A DNA stretch of 64,000 nt from Hyphomonadaceae bacterium (lineage in GTDB: Bacteria > Pseudomonadota > Alphaproteobacteria > Caulobacterales > Hyphomonadaceae). Under the pieces are notes generated by a model. The model saw only the letters and a program-made list of their open reading frames with translations. It did not search any database and was not told where the DNA came from. Location of the stretch: the NCBI GenBank assembly GCA_947474455.1, contig CANJIL010000011.1:1-64000 (forward strand), written 5' to 3'. Below are positions 17,521-27,711 of this stretch, piece by piece (the first letter of the stretch is position 1; every line of letters begins with the position of its first letter). The position numbers and the translations under genes were made by a program.

Positions 17521-18219
17521 ATGGCAAACCTCTCCGGCTGCACGATCGCTTTCGACCTCGACGGCACGCTGGTCGAATCCGTCGGCGACATGCACACGGC
17601 GCTGAACAAGATTCTCCTCGCCGAGGGCCTGCCTCCCAGCACCCTCCAGGATGTCCGCACCTTCGTCGGCCAGGGCGCGCGGGCGCTGCTTATCCGCGCC
17701 TGCGGTGTTCACGGCATCCACCATGATGACGCCAAACTCGATCAGCTTACCGAAGCCTATATCGCCACCTACGCCACCGACATCTGCACCCACACCACGA
17801 CATTCCCCGGCCTCGTCCCCGCACTGGAAAAGCTCAAATCGCTCGGCGCCGCGCTTTGCGTCTGCACCAACAAGCGCACCGATCTCTCGAACCAGCTGCT
17901 CGACGCCCTGGGCCTGTCGCGCCACTTCGCCGCCGTGGTCGGCTCTGATCTCGCGCGCAACCGTAAGCCGCACCCGGATCATTACATCGCCGCCATACGC
18001 GCCGCGAATGGCGACCCCTCCCACAGCCTGATGGTCGGCGACTCATCCAACGATGTGCAATCGGCCAAGGCCGCCGGCGCCCCGGTGGCTGTTTACGCCT
18101 ACGGTTATACGGACACGGCGCCGGACCTGTTGGGGGCCGACGCCGTGTTTAAGCATTTCGATGAACTGGCGGACGTTGCGGTCCGGTTACTCAACTATCA
18201 GCCGATCCCGCGAGTATAG
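17521..18219 (+). CDS. gph: Phosphoglycolate phosphatase, HAD superfamily
   Basis: The 232-residue HAD hydrolase shows motif I FDLDGTLVES with the nucleophilic Asp, motif II VCTNK, the conserved lysine in RNRKPHPDHY and motif IV MVGDSSNDVQSAKAAGAP. The cap region and length fit Gph, which clears 2-phosphoglycolate from DNA repair or oxygenase side reactions. Substrate identity is inferred from family only. Its 3' end overlaps a convergent hypothetical gene by 22 bases. Confidence 0.9.
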   Translation: MANLSGCTIAFDLDGTLVESVGDMHTALNKILLAEGLPPSTLQDVRTFVGQGARALLIRACGVHGIHHDDAKLDQLTEAYIATYATDICTHTTTFPGLVPALEKLKSLGAALCVCTNKRTDLSNQLLDALGLSRHFAAVVGSDLARNRKPHPDHYIAAIRAANGDPSHSLMVGDSSNDVQSAKAAGAPVAVYAYGYTDTAPDLLGADAVFKHFDELADVAVRLLNYQPIPRV

Positions 18220-18437
18220 CTCGCCGGTTTGCCCGGTTCAGGCCGGCCACCCTTTTTGCGGGGCGGCATGCCGTTCACCATGTTGCTGCGCACATCGGTG
18301 CGGGCAGAGCGCATCGCAGGCACGAAACCGGCGTCGACGAGATTGATCGAAACGTCAAAACCACGGTTCAACCAGTACTCTTCGATCTTCAGCTTCAGCT
18401 TGCGCGCGCCGTCTTCATCACAAAAATCGCCGTTCAT
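18198..18437 (-). CDS. Conserved small protein of unknown function
   Basis: A 79-residue soluble protein beginning MNGDFCDEDGARKLKLKIEE, followed by NLVDAGFVPAMRSARTDVRS and a basic tail with PPRKKGGRPEPGK. The compact N-terminal part with a well-defined helix and the 'GFVPAMRSARxDVRSxMVNG' pattern recalls a small conserved alphaproteobacterial family, but I do not know a function. An ATG six codons upstream is an alternative start. The tail overlaps the end of gph. Confidence 0.75.
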   Translation of the reverse strand: MNGDFCDEDGARKLKLKIEEYWLNRGFDVSINLVDAGFVPAMRSARTDVRSNMVNGMPPRKKGGRPEPGKPASYTRGIG

Positions 18438-18743
18438 GTAATTCGCTCCAGACACCTGATGGGGCGCTTCTGACGTAACAACGCCAATCGGCCCCTGTAG
18501 GTCCCTCAGTTCTCGCCTTCCGCTTTGCAGTATCGGCGTGATGTCAACTTAGGAATGCAGTTGAGGCGGCGCATGAAGCAGCAAAGGTTTTTTGAAGATC
18601 AATTGTGGCGACCGAAACGAGTTACGCCTTGGTTAGATGAACATCCGTTGCCGAACGAACAGTGCGCCAACGCGTTTTCAACCGATGCGCCCTGCAATTG
18701 TTCGATTTTTTGGGAAGTATCGTGTTGAATGGGGCATGGATGA

Positions 18744-18818
18744 TGGTGGGCGATGCAGGGATTGAACCTGCGACCCCTCCCGTGTGAAGGGAGTGCTCTC
18801 CCGCTGAGCTAATCGCCC
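18744..18818 (-). tRNA. tRNA-Val (anticodon CAC)
   Basis: The minus strand folds as a 75-base cloverleaf: acceptor GGGCGAT/ATCGCCC, D arm GCTC/GAGC, anticodon stem CTCCC/GGGAG with loop TTCACAC (anticodon CAC, reading GUG), T arm GCAGG-TTCAATC-CCTGC, discriminator A and an encoded CCA end. Confidence 0.96.
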
Positions 18819-18954
18819 GGGACCCTGAAATCAGGCGCTGATTCCAAGGGAGCGGGTTCATAGGCCCGCACGTGACAAGGCGTCAAGATTTTCGGCTGGG
18901 GCATGCCCCAGCTCTTCAAGGCATTAGCTATCGAGGCAAGCCCCCACCCCCCCC

Positions 18955-19983
18955 TTAGCCGAACGTCAGCTCCCCTTCACCAAGCGGCGCAAAGATCTCG
19001 TCCAGCATCCGATCGCTCACGCCAGCCAGCGCCGGCGGGTCCCACTTGGGCGCGTTGTCCTTGTCGATGATTACCGCCCGCACGCCTTCCTGGAAATCGT
19101 GGCTGTGCACCTGACGGCAGCCGATGCGGAACTCCATCCGCATGTTGTCCTCGAACGTCTGCATCTGCAGACCGAGCGTCATCTGCCGGTGCGCCACTTT
19201 CAGCGTGCGTGGAGACTTGGTCCTCAACACCGCCAGCTGCGCCTTGGCCCACTCGCCTGGCTCCGCCTCGAGCGCGAGGAAGGTCTCCTCCACGCTTGGT
19301 TTCCAGAAACAGCGCTGGATCACCTCCAGATGCTTCTCGAACGTTCCGACCTCGTCCCAGTCCATCGCCTCCAGCAGCGCAATGTCGCCCTCGCACACCG
19401 AAGCCTTCACGACTTCAACCACTTTCGACTCCGCGAAATTCGTCGCGATCCCGGCCGCGCAGATATCGCCGCCCTTCAGCCGTTCGCCCGTCAGCGCCAG
19501 CCACATGCCCAGTGGCGGCCCAAGCCGAGGCAGGAACCACCCGCCGCCTACGTCGGGGAACAACCCGATGCCGGTTTCCGGCATCGCGAACATCGTCCGC
19601 TCCGTCGCCACACGATGCGAACCATGCACGCTGATCCCCACGCCCCCGCCCATCGTTATGCCGTCGATGAAGGCAATGTACGGCTTGGGATAGTTCTTGA
19701 TCCGCGTATTGAGCCTGTACTCCGCCCGGAAGAACGCCTGCGCCGCAGATCCATCGCTCGCGCCGCTTTCCGCCAGCATGCGGATATCCCCACCGGCACA
19801 GAATCCCCGTGTCCCCTCCGCGTGATCCACGACCACGAGCTCGATCTCGTCATCGTTCTCCCACGACCGCAACGCGGTATCCATGGTCAGACACATCTCT
19901 TCGTTCAGCGCATGCAACGCCTGCGGCCGGTTCAGCGTGATCCGCCCCGCCACACCCTGACGGTGAATATTGACATCGGCCAT
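18955..19983 (-). CDS. 3-hydroxyisobutyryl-CoA hydrolase, crotonase fold
   Basis: The 342-residue protein is an enoyl-CoA hydratase/isomerase family member of the hydrolase branch: RGFCAGGDIRML (oxyanion hole), DGITMGGGVGISVHGSHRVA and PETGIGLFPDVGGGWFLPRL with the catalytic glutamate and aspartate. It hydrolyses 3-hydroxyisobutyryl-CoA in valine breakdown. The start at 19983 follows AAGGAATG and avoids an unconserved 46-residue extension. An isobutyryl-CoA-type dehydrogenase lies 1 kb away on the same strand, which supports the pathway assignment. Confidence 0.9.
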   Translation of the reverse strand: MADVNIHRQGVAGRITLNRPQALHALNEEMCLTMDTALRSWENDDEIELVVVDHAEGTRGFCAGGDIRMLAESGASDGSAAQAFFRAEYRLNTRIKNYPKPYIAFIDGITMGGGVGISVHGSHRVATERTMFAMPETGIGLFPDVGGGWFLPRLGPPLGMWLALTGERLKGGDICAAGIATNFAESKVVEVVKASVCEGDIALLEAMDWDEVGTFEKHLEVIQRCFWKPSVEETFLALEAEPGEWAKAQLAVLRTKSPRTLKVAHRQMTLGLQMQTFEDNMRMEFRIGCRQVHSHDFQEGVRAVIIDKDNAPKWDPPALAGVSDRMLDEIFAPLGEGELTFG

Positions 19984-20324
19984 GCAGCATTCCTTCAGAT
20001 TGCAATTTCGTTTTACACGAAATTCCCGTCCCCAAAACGGGGCGCACGCAAGCGAATCCTGCGCACATAGAGGCGTTGCCCAATGGATGGCTCGGACCGG
20101 CAAATAGCGGGCGGCGTCCAACCAGCCGTCGGCGAACGAATCCCAATTGTCACGGAATCACCCGAACACTCACATCGCGACGCAGGGCGACGGCTCTAGC
20201 GGTCAGGGCGAGGGTCGCCGAGCCCGGCGGGATCGCGCGCCTTTGCCCTGCGGACAGACCCCTGAAGACGCAGACCCCGTCACTGTGAGAGTGCCCGCAA
20301 GGAACAGCTGAGGAGAGGGCAGCC
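19984..20324. other. Divergent intergenic region without a gene
   Basis: These 341 bases separate two divergent genes and should hold both promoters. I see no clear palindrome, terminator or small gene with a ribosome binding site. Confidence 0.4.
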
Positions 20325-20543
20325 ATGCACTGGCACACCGTTCGTGTCGACGTGGCCGCGAACCGCGTCGAAATCTATCGCCACGCCGACGACATGTTCG
20401 ATGGCGATCCCCTGATCCTGATCGACGTTGGTCTCGACAAGTTCGGCCACACGCCGGACGCCGCCGAAAAACTGGCCGCCTGGCTTGGCCGCATCGTACG
20501 CAGCGACAACCCTGCCGTGCGCAAGGCTCTTGTTTTGGGCTGA
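20325..20543 (+). CDS. Small protein of unknown function
   Basis: A 72-residue product starting MHWHTVRVDVAANRVEIYR with a strong ribosome binding site (GAGGAGAGGG). It has beta-strand-like alternating residues at the start and an amphipathic helix (DAAEKLAAWLGRIVR) near the end, with no membrane segment. I do not recognise the family. The good start signal and balanced amino acid composition argue that it is a real gene. Confidence 0.6.
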   Translation: MHWHTVRVDVAANRVEIYRHADDMFDGDPLILIDVGLDKFGHTPDAAEKLAAWLGRIVRSDNPAVRKALVLG

Positions 20544-20987
20544 CAGTCAGAGCTGGCGCCGCCGCAGCAAATCTGGGTGCGCGCCCTGCTTCAGCGGCAA
20601 CGCCTTGTTCCGGCAGTTCGCGGCGGCCCGGATATACTTCACCCTCAACGCCAACGCGTCCGCCGGCCCGCGGCAACAAGTGTGCCAACATCAACAGACC
20701 AGCGCTCGCCGCCCGCATAAAAGGGCCATTGAGCGCCACGATACATGCCGGATGCAGTTCCCATCGCGCTGCAGATCTTCGAACGTTCTCAGTCCGTCGA
20801 AGATACCCAGCACGATCTACCCCTCAGCTCCCGCGCAGCCCGACGCAGACCCACATAGTCTTAGACCCAAAGCGCGTCGTAGCGGCGGCACGACCTGCAG
20901 TTACAGATCGTGGCCGACGCTCCAGCACGCCAACGAACCGCCATCGCGCCTAGCCGTAAGGGCATGCGCCTCACAACATCGATCGCC
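20544..20987. other. 444-bp gap, possibly a decayed gene
   Basis: No intact gene is supported. On the minus strand a frame ending near 20550 reads plausibly (VKYIRAAANCRNKALPLKQ) but runs into stops upstream and has no recognised family. The stretch may hold the remains of an old gene or be plain spacer. Confidence 0.3.
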
Positions 20988-22127
20988 CTACCGCCTCAGC
21001 AGATCCCGCGCGATGATCACCCGCATCACTTCGTTGGTCCCTTCGAGGATCTGGTGCACGCGCAGGTCGCGCACGATGCGCTCCACGCCGTAGTCGCTGA
21101 GATAGCCATAGCCGCCGTGCAGCTGCAGCGCCTCATTGGCCACCTTGAAACCTGTGTCCGTCACGAAGCGTTTCGCCATCGCACACCAGCGTGTCGCCAT
21201 CGGCGTCTTCGCGTCGAGCTCCTTCGCGGCTGCATAGAGCATCGCGCGAGCCGCTTGCGCTTCCGTCTCCATGTCGGCGAGCCTGAACTGGCTTGCTTGG
21301 AAATCGGCGATCGCCTGACCGAACTGCTTGCGCTCCTTTGTGTAGGCGAGCGCGCGGTTCAGCGCTTCCTGCATTCCGCCCAGCGAGCACGCCGAGATGT
21401 TGAGCCGTCCGCCATCCAGCCCCGCCATCGCGAAGCGGAAGCCGTCGCCTTCCGCGCCAACACGGCGGCTGGCCGGTATGCGTACGTTTTCGAGCGTCAC
21501 CAGACGCGTCGGCTGGGAGTTCCAGCCCATCTTCTTCTCATTGGCGCCGAACGACACGCCCTTGTCGCTCTTCAACACGATGAATGTCGAAATGCCTTTC
21601 GGGCCATCCTCGCCCGTCCGCGCCATCACGACATAGACGTCGCTCACGCCGGCGCCCGAAATGAACTGCTTGGAGCCATTGAGGATGTAATCCCCCCCAT
21701 CCTTCACCGCTTTCGTCTTGAGGCTCGCGGCGTCAGACCCCGAGCCAGGTTCAGTCAGGCAGTATGAGGACAAAAGCTCCGCCGAGGTCAGCTGCGGCAA
21801 CCATTCCTTGCGCACCTCCTCGGATCCGAATCGATCAATCATCCACGAACACATGTTGTGGATGGAAATGTATGCCGCCGTGGAGACGCAACCCTGACTC
21901 AGCTGCTCGAAAACCAGTACCGCATCGAAACGACTGAGGGCGGAACCGCCGACATCTTCGCTAACGTACAGACCGCCAAATCCCAGACTTGCCGCCTCCC
22001 GGATGACATCCACCGGAAAGTGCTTCTTTTCATCCCATTCGCCCGCAAATGGGCGCATCCGTTCAGCGGCAAAAGCGGCAGCCGTATCGCGTATCAAATT
22101 CTGTTCAGGGGTAAGCTCTGCTGTCAT
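20988..22127 (-). CDS. Acyl-CoA dehydrogenase, isobutyryl-CoA type
   Basis: A 379-residue FAD enzyme that introduces a double bond in acyl-CoA. Seen are SYCLTEPGSGSDAASLKTKA, FISGAGVSDVYVVMARTG, the ERKQFGQAIADFQ helix and the C-terminal YGYLSDYGVERIVRDLR with the catalytic glutamate in ILEGTNEVMR. The pattern is closest to isobutyryl/short branched-chain enzymes, and the nearby 3-hydroxyisobutyryl-CoA hydrolase supports valine degradation. The start at 22127 is preferred over an upstream one that overlaps the divergent GNAT gene's promoter. Confidence 0.88.
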   Translation of the reverse strand: MTAELTPEQNLIRDTAAAFAAERMRPFAGEWDEKKHFPVDVIREAASLGFGGLYVSEDVGGSALSRFDAVLVFEQLSQGCVSTAAYISIHNMCSWMIDRFGSEEVRKEWLPQLTSAELLSSYCLTEPGSGSDAASLKTKAVKDGGDYILNGSKQFISGAGVSDVYVVMARTGEDGPKGISTFIVLKSDKGVSFGANEKKMGWNSQPTRLVTLENVRIPASRRVGAEGDGFRFAMAGLDGGRLNISACSLGGMQEALNRALAYTKERKQFGQAIADFQASQFRLADMETEAQAARAMLYAAAKELDAKTPMATRWCAMAKRFVTDTGFKVANEALQLHGGYGYLSDYGVERIVRDLRVHQILEGTNEVMRVIIARDLLRR

Positions 22128-22225
22128 TGTGCTCTGTTCCAGGTTCAGTTCAGACGGTATTAATCGCCAACCACTTTTGTACCAAGCTCTCCTGAAAATA
22201 TCCCCGGACAGGCGCTTTTTTCCCA

Positions 22226-22786
22226 ATGGCGACTCTAATCACCGAAACCGCGCCGCAGTATCGCGTGCGGCCAGCCCGCGGGAACGAGATCGGGGAACTC
22301 CAAAACATTGATCTTGCCTCCGCCACCCTGTTCCGGGGGGCCGGCCTCATTGATTTCGGCCCGCTGGGAGAGCCAACTCAACCGATTCCCGAGGATCGCC
22401 TGCGCAAAGGCTTCGGCGACGGCCTGATCTGGGTTGCGGTCGACAGCCTGGAAGAAATCGTCGGTTTCGCCCTCTGCTCGGACCGGGGCGACGACCTCTA
22501 TCTCGACCAGCTCTCCGTCCTGCCGCGCCATGGCCGCCAGGGCCTTGGCGCCCGCCTCGTCCGCCGCTGCCTGCAGGAAGCCGAAGCCCGCGCCTTCCGC
22601 CGTGTCTCTTTGTCGACCTTCCGCAAGGTCCCTTGGAACGGCCCCTTCTACAAGAAGCTCGGCTTCCGCGAGATCCCCGGCTGGCGCCTCACCGACTGGC
22701 AGGCCGAAATCCGCGAACTCCAGAAGATCACTATGGACGTCCGCCTGCGCTGCTTCATGGAGCGCAAGGTAAAGCGGGCAAGGTAG
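22226..22786 (+). CDS. GNAT family N-acetyltransferase
   Basis: The 186-residue enzyme has the GNAT core: LDQLSVLPRHGRQGLGARLV carries the acetyl-CoA pyrophosphate-binding Q/RxxGxG/A motif, followed by AFRRVSLSTFRKVPWNGPFY and KLGFREIPGWRLT, the usual motif B. The acceptor substrate is unknown; it could be an amine, amino acid or protein N-terminus. It diverges from the acyl-CoA dehydrogenase gene, 98 bases apart. Confidence 0.88.
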   Translation: MATLITETAPQYRVRPARGNEIGELQNIDLASATLFRGAGLIDFGPLGEPTQPIPEDRLRKGFGDGLIWVAVDSLEEIVGFALCSDRGDDLYLDQLSVLPRHGRQGLGARLVRRCLQEAEARAFRRVSLSTFRKVPWNGPFYKKLGFREIPGWRLTDWQAEIRELQKITMDVRLRCFMERKVKRAR

Positions 22787-23243
22787 CCTCCGCGCCAATC
22801 CGGAGATACGTCGTTGCCAGTGATCGCCTGCCGCCCTTTCCTGATAATTGGCGCTGGCTAGCAATGGGCTGACGGCGCCTGGGAGCCCCAACGCCATTGC
22901 ACTAAGGGTCGGAGCCGGCTTGAGACACCTCTCGCAGGCGCCCTGAGCCATTGCGTGATCGCGAGGTCGACGATTGCGCACCAGTCCTCACGAAATTCCA
23001 CGGAAGCCTAGTCTTCGAGCGGTGACGACCCGGAGGCGCGAATGAGAAGCCCCAACGGATATGCAGTTTGTCCGTCCTTCGAACTGCAGGGGAGAAAGAC
23101 ACTCATTGGTTCGATCATTGGGGAGGATCTGGGTATTCGATCAATGCGCGGCGCTTGCGGTCAACCCGCTTCTGGACGGCATACACGGGCCAGATGACAC
23201 CACCTGAATGACCCGCTACCTGTTCCGCCAGAAGGAACGCTCC
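22787..23243. other. 457-bp gap upstream of hemB without a supported gene
   Basis: A 50-odd-codon frame from about 23042 (MRSPNGYAVCPSF...) lacks a ribosome binding site and family features, so I do not call it. The stretch presumably holds the hemB promoter. No clear hairpin or RNA gene is seen. Confidence 0.35.
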
Positions 23244-24251
<1,008 letters not shown>

Positions 24252-24759
24252 CTAGTCGCGCTGCTGAAACGTAAGTGCAAGACGCAGCCTTGAACTACTG
24301 CCCTGATGCACGCCAAGGCCCTCATACCTGCCCGGAGCCAGATGGATAAAAAGCTGGCTGTCACGACCGGGCCAACGACCAGAAAAACCCATCGCCGCGC
24401 CCACGGGCAGTTGCTCGAAATACAGGAAACAGCCAGCGAGCTCCTTTTCCATCGCCTGCAGCCTCACGCCGGCGATGGAAGGATCATCCTCCAGGAAATT
24501 GCAGTAGAAGACTTCGTCAACCGGCCCATCCACGCCTTTGGCGACGAGGCATTCGGAAGCATCCGGAACTGCCTGGCGCGCGCGCCATTCGTATTCCGAC
24601 TCTCTCTCCGATCAGCGCTTTCGGCTGGCCGGCCAGATCATTGGCAACCGCTCGCAAAGCACTGCAAGTCGCCGTCTGAGTCCAAGCAGGCGCAACTCCC
24701 TGCACGATCGCAATAATAAACGCGACGACCGCAAACCTGAACACGCCCGGCTCCTGCAC
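24252..24759 (-). pseudogene. Secreted protein gene broken by a GA-repeat frameshift
   Basis: The first frame (from 24759) gives a signal peptide, VFRFAVVAFIIAIVQGVAPA, and mature sequence up to KALIGER. The second frame continues seamlessly as ESEYEWRARQAVPDASECLV and then EVFYCNFLEDDPSIAGVRLQ to the stop at 24252. They are joined at a (CT)4 tract on the plus strand (24600-24609); adding one GA unit on the coding strand restores a single open frame of about 169 codons. The family is unknown. Either a recent mutation, a length-variable repeat or a sequence error. Confidence 0.65.
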
Positions 24760-24850
24760 GCGATCGCCTCCACCGCCTCCACGTAAGGCGAACTATCATC
24801 CACGCAATAAGTCCGGAAGAAGTGCCGGCGCCAGGCGGCCGGACGATGCC

Positions 24851-25077
24851 CTAGTGCAGAGGCCAGGCTTGTTCGTGGCCGATATCGCCCTTCAACCGCA
24901 AATGCCGCCTGTGCAGCTTCCACATCAGGCTCTCGAGAACCGCCAGCTTGTCTTCCGCCGGACCGGCATCCGCGCCGGTTTCCCCTGCCGGCCTGTCACG
25001 TCCAGCAGCCGTCCGGCCTGTTCGGCCGGCACGCCCACCTGCGTGCGCATCTGCATGACTTCCTGCTCGCGGCTCAT
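24851..25077 (-). pseudogene. Possible small disrupted gene
   Basis: A frame starting MSREQEVMQMRTQVGVPAEQ looks protein-like, then becomes arginine-rich noise, while another frame becomes protein-like (EDKLAVLESLMWKLHRRHLR) and stops at 24851. A single frameshift near 24980-25010 would join them into about 75 codons with a helical C-terminus. The family is unknown and the case is weak. Confidence 0.3.
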
Positions 25078-25156
25078 GGCCTCGGATCTTTCGCCAGCCC
25101 CTCGGGATCGCCCGTACATTCATTTACGCGGATGCTCGGACTTCGCTGCAAGAAAC

Positions 25157-25528
25157 CTACACCGCCTGTTCTTCGAACCGCCCGCGCAACCATCTGCCGA
25201 TCCCCACCGCCGCCGCGATTCCCACGCAATCGGCAATGAAATCCAAGATGTCGCCAGAGCGTCCCTCATCGCCCCGCGCCTGCACGATCTCGATCCCCGC
25301 CCCCAGCGCAAGCATGTGCGCCAGCCAGAACCAGAGATACCGTCTCGGCAGCACCAGCGCGCCCGGCCCGGTCAGACAGCCGAACATCACGAGGTGGAAG
25401 ATCTTGTCCTGAAACGGTATCGCCGGAGGCGGCCCCACATCGGGCGCGATCAGCAGGTAGGCCGCGACCGCCATCCCCAAGCCAGACAGCACCCCCAGCA
25501 CCCCCCACGTGACAGTCTCGCGACGCAT
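25157..25528 (-). CDS. VanZ-like membrane protein
   Basis: The 123-residue product has about four hydrophobic segments and the VanZ family features QDKIFHLVMFGCLTGPGAL and RSGDILDFIADCVGIAAA, where the D-x-x-x-H and S-x-x-D-x-x-x-N/D positions are conserved. VanZ-like proteins sit in the inner membrane and their role outside glycopeptide resistance is unknown. The start at 25528 has GGGAG six bases upstream; two earlier ATG codons are less well spaced. Confidence 0.82.
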   Translation of the reverse strand: MRRETVTWGVLGVLSGLGMAVAAYLLIAPDVGPPPAIPFQDKIFHLVMFGCLTGPGALVLPRRYLWFWLAHMLALGAGIEIVQARGDEGRSGDILDFIADCVGIAAAVGIGRWLRGRFEEQAV

Positions 25529-25732
25529 CCACATCTCCCTTCGTCGGTTCCGGCGATCCACAGACGATTTACCAGCCGCCTCGCCTCGCCGCAGCTAAGG
25601 TCTATCGACAGACTCACTCGATTGGTATTAATCCCGCCTCTTCGCGCGACACGCTGTCGGGCATGTCACGGCGAAGTTTGATTGGGCATCTTCCGTGCGC
25701 CTCGCCACCCGTACCGGGACCATCCCTCCATC

Positions 25733-26233
25733 ATGAGCGGCCTCACCGCGCCATCCAAGGCCCAGCGGGCTCCCGCCGACCGCGTTACCGTCCGTGGCGC
25801 CACCCCCGCCGATGCGCCCACGCTCGAAGCGATCGAGGCCGCCTCTTTCATCTATGACCGGCTCTCGTCCCGATCGCTTGCCCGCAATCTCCGCTCGCCG
25901 ACTGCTAACATCTTCCTCGCCGCGATCGGCGGCGTGCTCGCGGGCTATGCCATGGTGTTCTTCCGCCGTGGATCCACCCTAGCGCGCCTCTATTCGATCG
26001 CCAGCGTTCCCAACGCCCGTGGCCGGGGCATCGGCAGCCGCCTGATGGAGGCGTGCGAGCATGCGGCGATCAAGCGTGGCTGCGACCGCCTGCGCCTCGA
26101 GGTCCGCGAGAAGAACCGCCCCGCCATCGCCATGTACGAACGCCTCGGCTACCGTCGTATCGGGCGCTACGAAAACTATTATCAGGACGGCGCTCCCGCC
26201 CTCCGCTTCGAGAAGCAGCTGGTCTCCACTTGA
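25733..26233 (+). CDS. RimI-like GNAT acetyltransferase
   Basis: A 166-residue GNAT with a complete acetyl-CoA site: IASVPNARGRGIGSRLMEAC (R/QxxGxG/A) and LEVREKNRPAIAMYERLGY, which is close to RimI-type N-alpha-acetyltransferases. The start at 25733 removes an unconserved leader. Its stop overlaps the TTG start of the next gene (TTGA), so the two are translationally coupled. Pairing of a GNAT with an RLAN-domain ATP-grasp ligase has been described in comparative genomics as a predicted peptide or amino-acid modification system. Confidence 0.9.
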   Translation: MSGLTAPSKAQRAPADRVTVRGATPADAPTLEAIEAASFIYDRLSSRSLARNLRSPTANIFLAAIGGVLAGYAMVFFRRGSTLARLYSIASVPNARGRGIGSRLMEACEHAAIKRGCDRLRLEVREKNRPAIAMYERLGYRRIGRYENYYQDGAPALRFEKQLVST

Positions 26234-27699
26234 ACAACGACTGGATACTCATCGCCGACGACCTCCGGGACCTTGCGGCCCTCGGCGCCCCGTTCCGCAT
26301 GATGACCTCGCGCGATTACGTTCTGCAGCCAAAACTGCTCTCCGGCGCCCGCCCAAAGATCATCAACCTCGCCCGCAGCTACAATTACCAGACCGACGGC
26401 TATTACGCCTCCCTGCTGGCCGAAGCGCGCGGCCACCGCGTCGTCCCGACGGTCGAGACCATGCTCGACCTCTACGACCGCGATATGCACGAGGATGCGA
26501 TCTCGGTCCTCGAGGAACTACTCAACAAGGACCTCGACAAATTTCCGGAAAACGGCCCGGTCCCCGAAAAGCTGCTGGTCTGCTTCGGCGAAGTGGAAGA
26601 CGAGCGCTTCCGCAAATTCGCCCGCCAACTCTTCGACTGGTATCGCGCCCCGGCGCTGCTGGTCAGCACCAGCGAGAACGGCGAGCCCGGCAAGCACAAG
26701 GTCAAACGCATCAAGCTCTTACCCTTCACGCGCCTCGAAGACGACGAGCTGAAATTCTTCGTCGCAAGCCTCACCACCTATACTGGCCGTGTCTGGAAGA
26801 ACCCCAAGGCCCGCACCATCGCCAAATGGTCGATCGCGGTCCTGCACGACATCAACGAACAATTCGCCCCGTCCAACATTGAGTCCCTGAAACACTGGGC
26901 GCGCCTGGCTGAAAAGGACGGCGTCGAGATCGAGCCGATTTCGAAAAAGGACCTCGATCGCCTAGCCGAATTTGACGCCCTGATGATCCGCGAAACGACG
27001 TCGATCACCAACCACACCTACCGCTTCGCCCGCCGCGCCGTGGCCGAAGGCATGCCCGTGATCGACGACCCAGTCTCAATGATGCGCTGCACGAACAAGG
27101 TCTATCTCTGGGAGCGCCTCCTCGGCGCCGGCCTGCCCGCGCCACAAACGATCATCATCCAGGACAAGACCAATCTGGAAGAAGTGGCCGATCGTCTCAA
27201 ATTCCCCGTCGTGCTTAAGATTCCGGACGGCTCCTTCTCGCGCGGCGTGAAGAAGGCTCACGACATGGCCGAGCTCAAGGCCATCGTCGCCAAGCTGCTT
27301 GAGGAATCCGATCTGTGCATCGCGCAGAAATTCGTGCCCACCGAATTCGACTGGCGCATCGGCGTGCTCGACAAGCGCCCGCTCTTCGTCTGCCAGTACA
27401 AGATGGCCCGCGGCCACTGGCAGATCATGAACCACAAGCCCGACGGCAGCGCCGTCGAAGGCGGCCACAAGACGATCGCCGTCGCCGAAGCCCCGCAGGA
27501 TGTCGTTGACATCGGGGTCCGCGCCGCCAACCTCATCGGCGACGGCTTCTATGGCGTCGACATCAAGACCGGCCCGGACGGCCCCATCGTCATCGAGATC
27601 AACGACAACCCGAACCTTGAACATGGGGTCGAAGACGAAGCTGACAAACACGTCTGGTCCCACCTGACCGAATGGTTCGTCAAACGCCTGAACGCTTAG
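26230..27699 (+). CDS. RimK family ATP-grasp ligase with RLAN N-terminal domain
   Basis: The 489-residue protein begins at a TTG that overlaps the upstream stop; LNNDWILIADDLRDL fits the family N-terminus better than any ATG further in. Residues about 1-200 match the RLAN domain (INLARSYNYQTDGYYASLLA, RGHRVVPTVETMLD). The C-terminal half is a RimK-like ATP-grasp: FPVVLKIPDGSFSRGVKKA, EFDWRIGVLDKRPLFVCQYK and VIEINDNPNLEHGVED with metal-binding E-x-N. Such enzymes ligate amino acids to a carboxylate. The substrate is unknown; coupling to a GNAT suggests ligation plus acetylation. Confidence 0.93.
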   Translation: MNNDWILIADDLRDLAALGAPFRMMTSRDYVLQPKLLSGARPKIINLARSYNYQTDGYYASLLAEARGHRVVPTVETMLDLYDRDMHEDAISVLEELLNKDLDKFPENGPVPEKLLVCFGEVEDERFRKFARQLFDWYRAPALLVSTSENGEPGKHKVKRIKLLPFTRLEDDELKFFVASLTTYTGRVWKNPKARTIAKWSIAVLHDINEQFAPSNIESLKHWARLAEKDGVEIEPISKKDLDRLAEFDALMIRETTSITNHTYRFARRAVAEGMPVIDDPVSMMRCTNKVYLWERLLGAGLPAPQTIIIQDKTNLEEVADRLKFPVVLKIPDGSFSRGVKKAHDMAELKAIVAKLLEESDLCIAQKFVPTEFDWRIGVLDKRPLFVCQYKMARGHWQIMNHKPDGSAVEGGHKTIAVAEAPQDVVDIGVRAANLIGDGFYGVDIKTGPDGPIVIEINDNPNLEHGVEDEADKHVWSHLTEWFVKRLNA

Positions 27700-27711
27700 C
27701 GCAGTGGACGC

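Noticed and set aside
16421-17605. 394-codon plus-strand frame antisense to glmU
   Set aside because: Composition is Arg/His-rich as expected for the complement of a GC-rich gene, and glmU is complete with all catalytic motifs.
20544-20987. Protein-like minus-strand frame near 20550-20650
   Set aside because: It reads plausibly for about 35 codons but has no start, no recognised family and several stops upstream.
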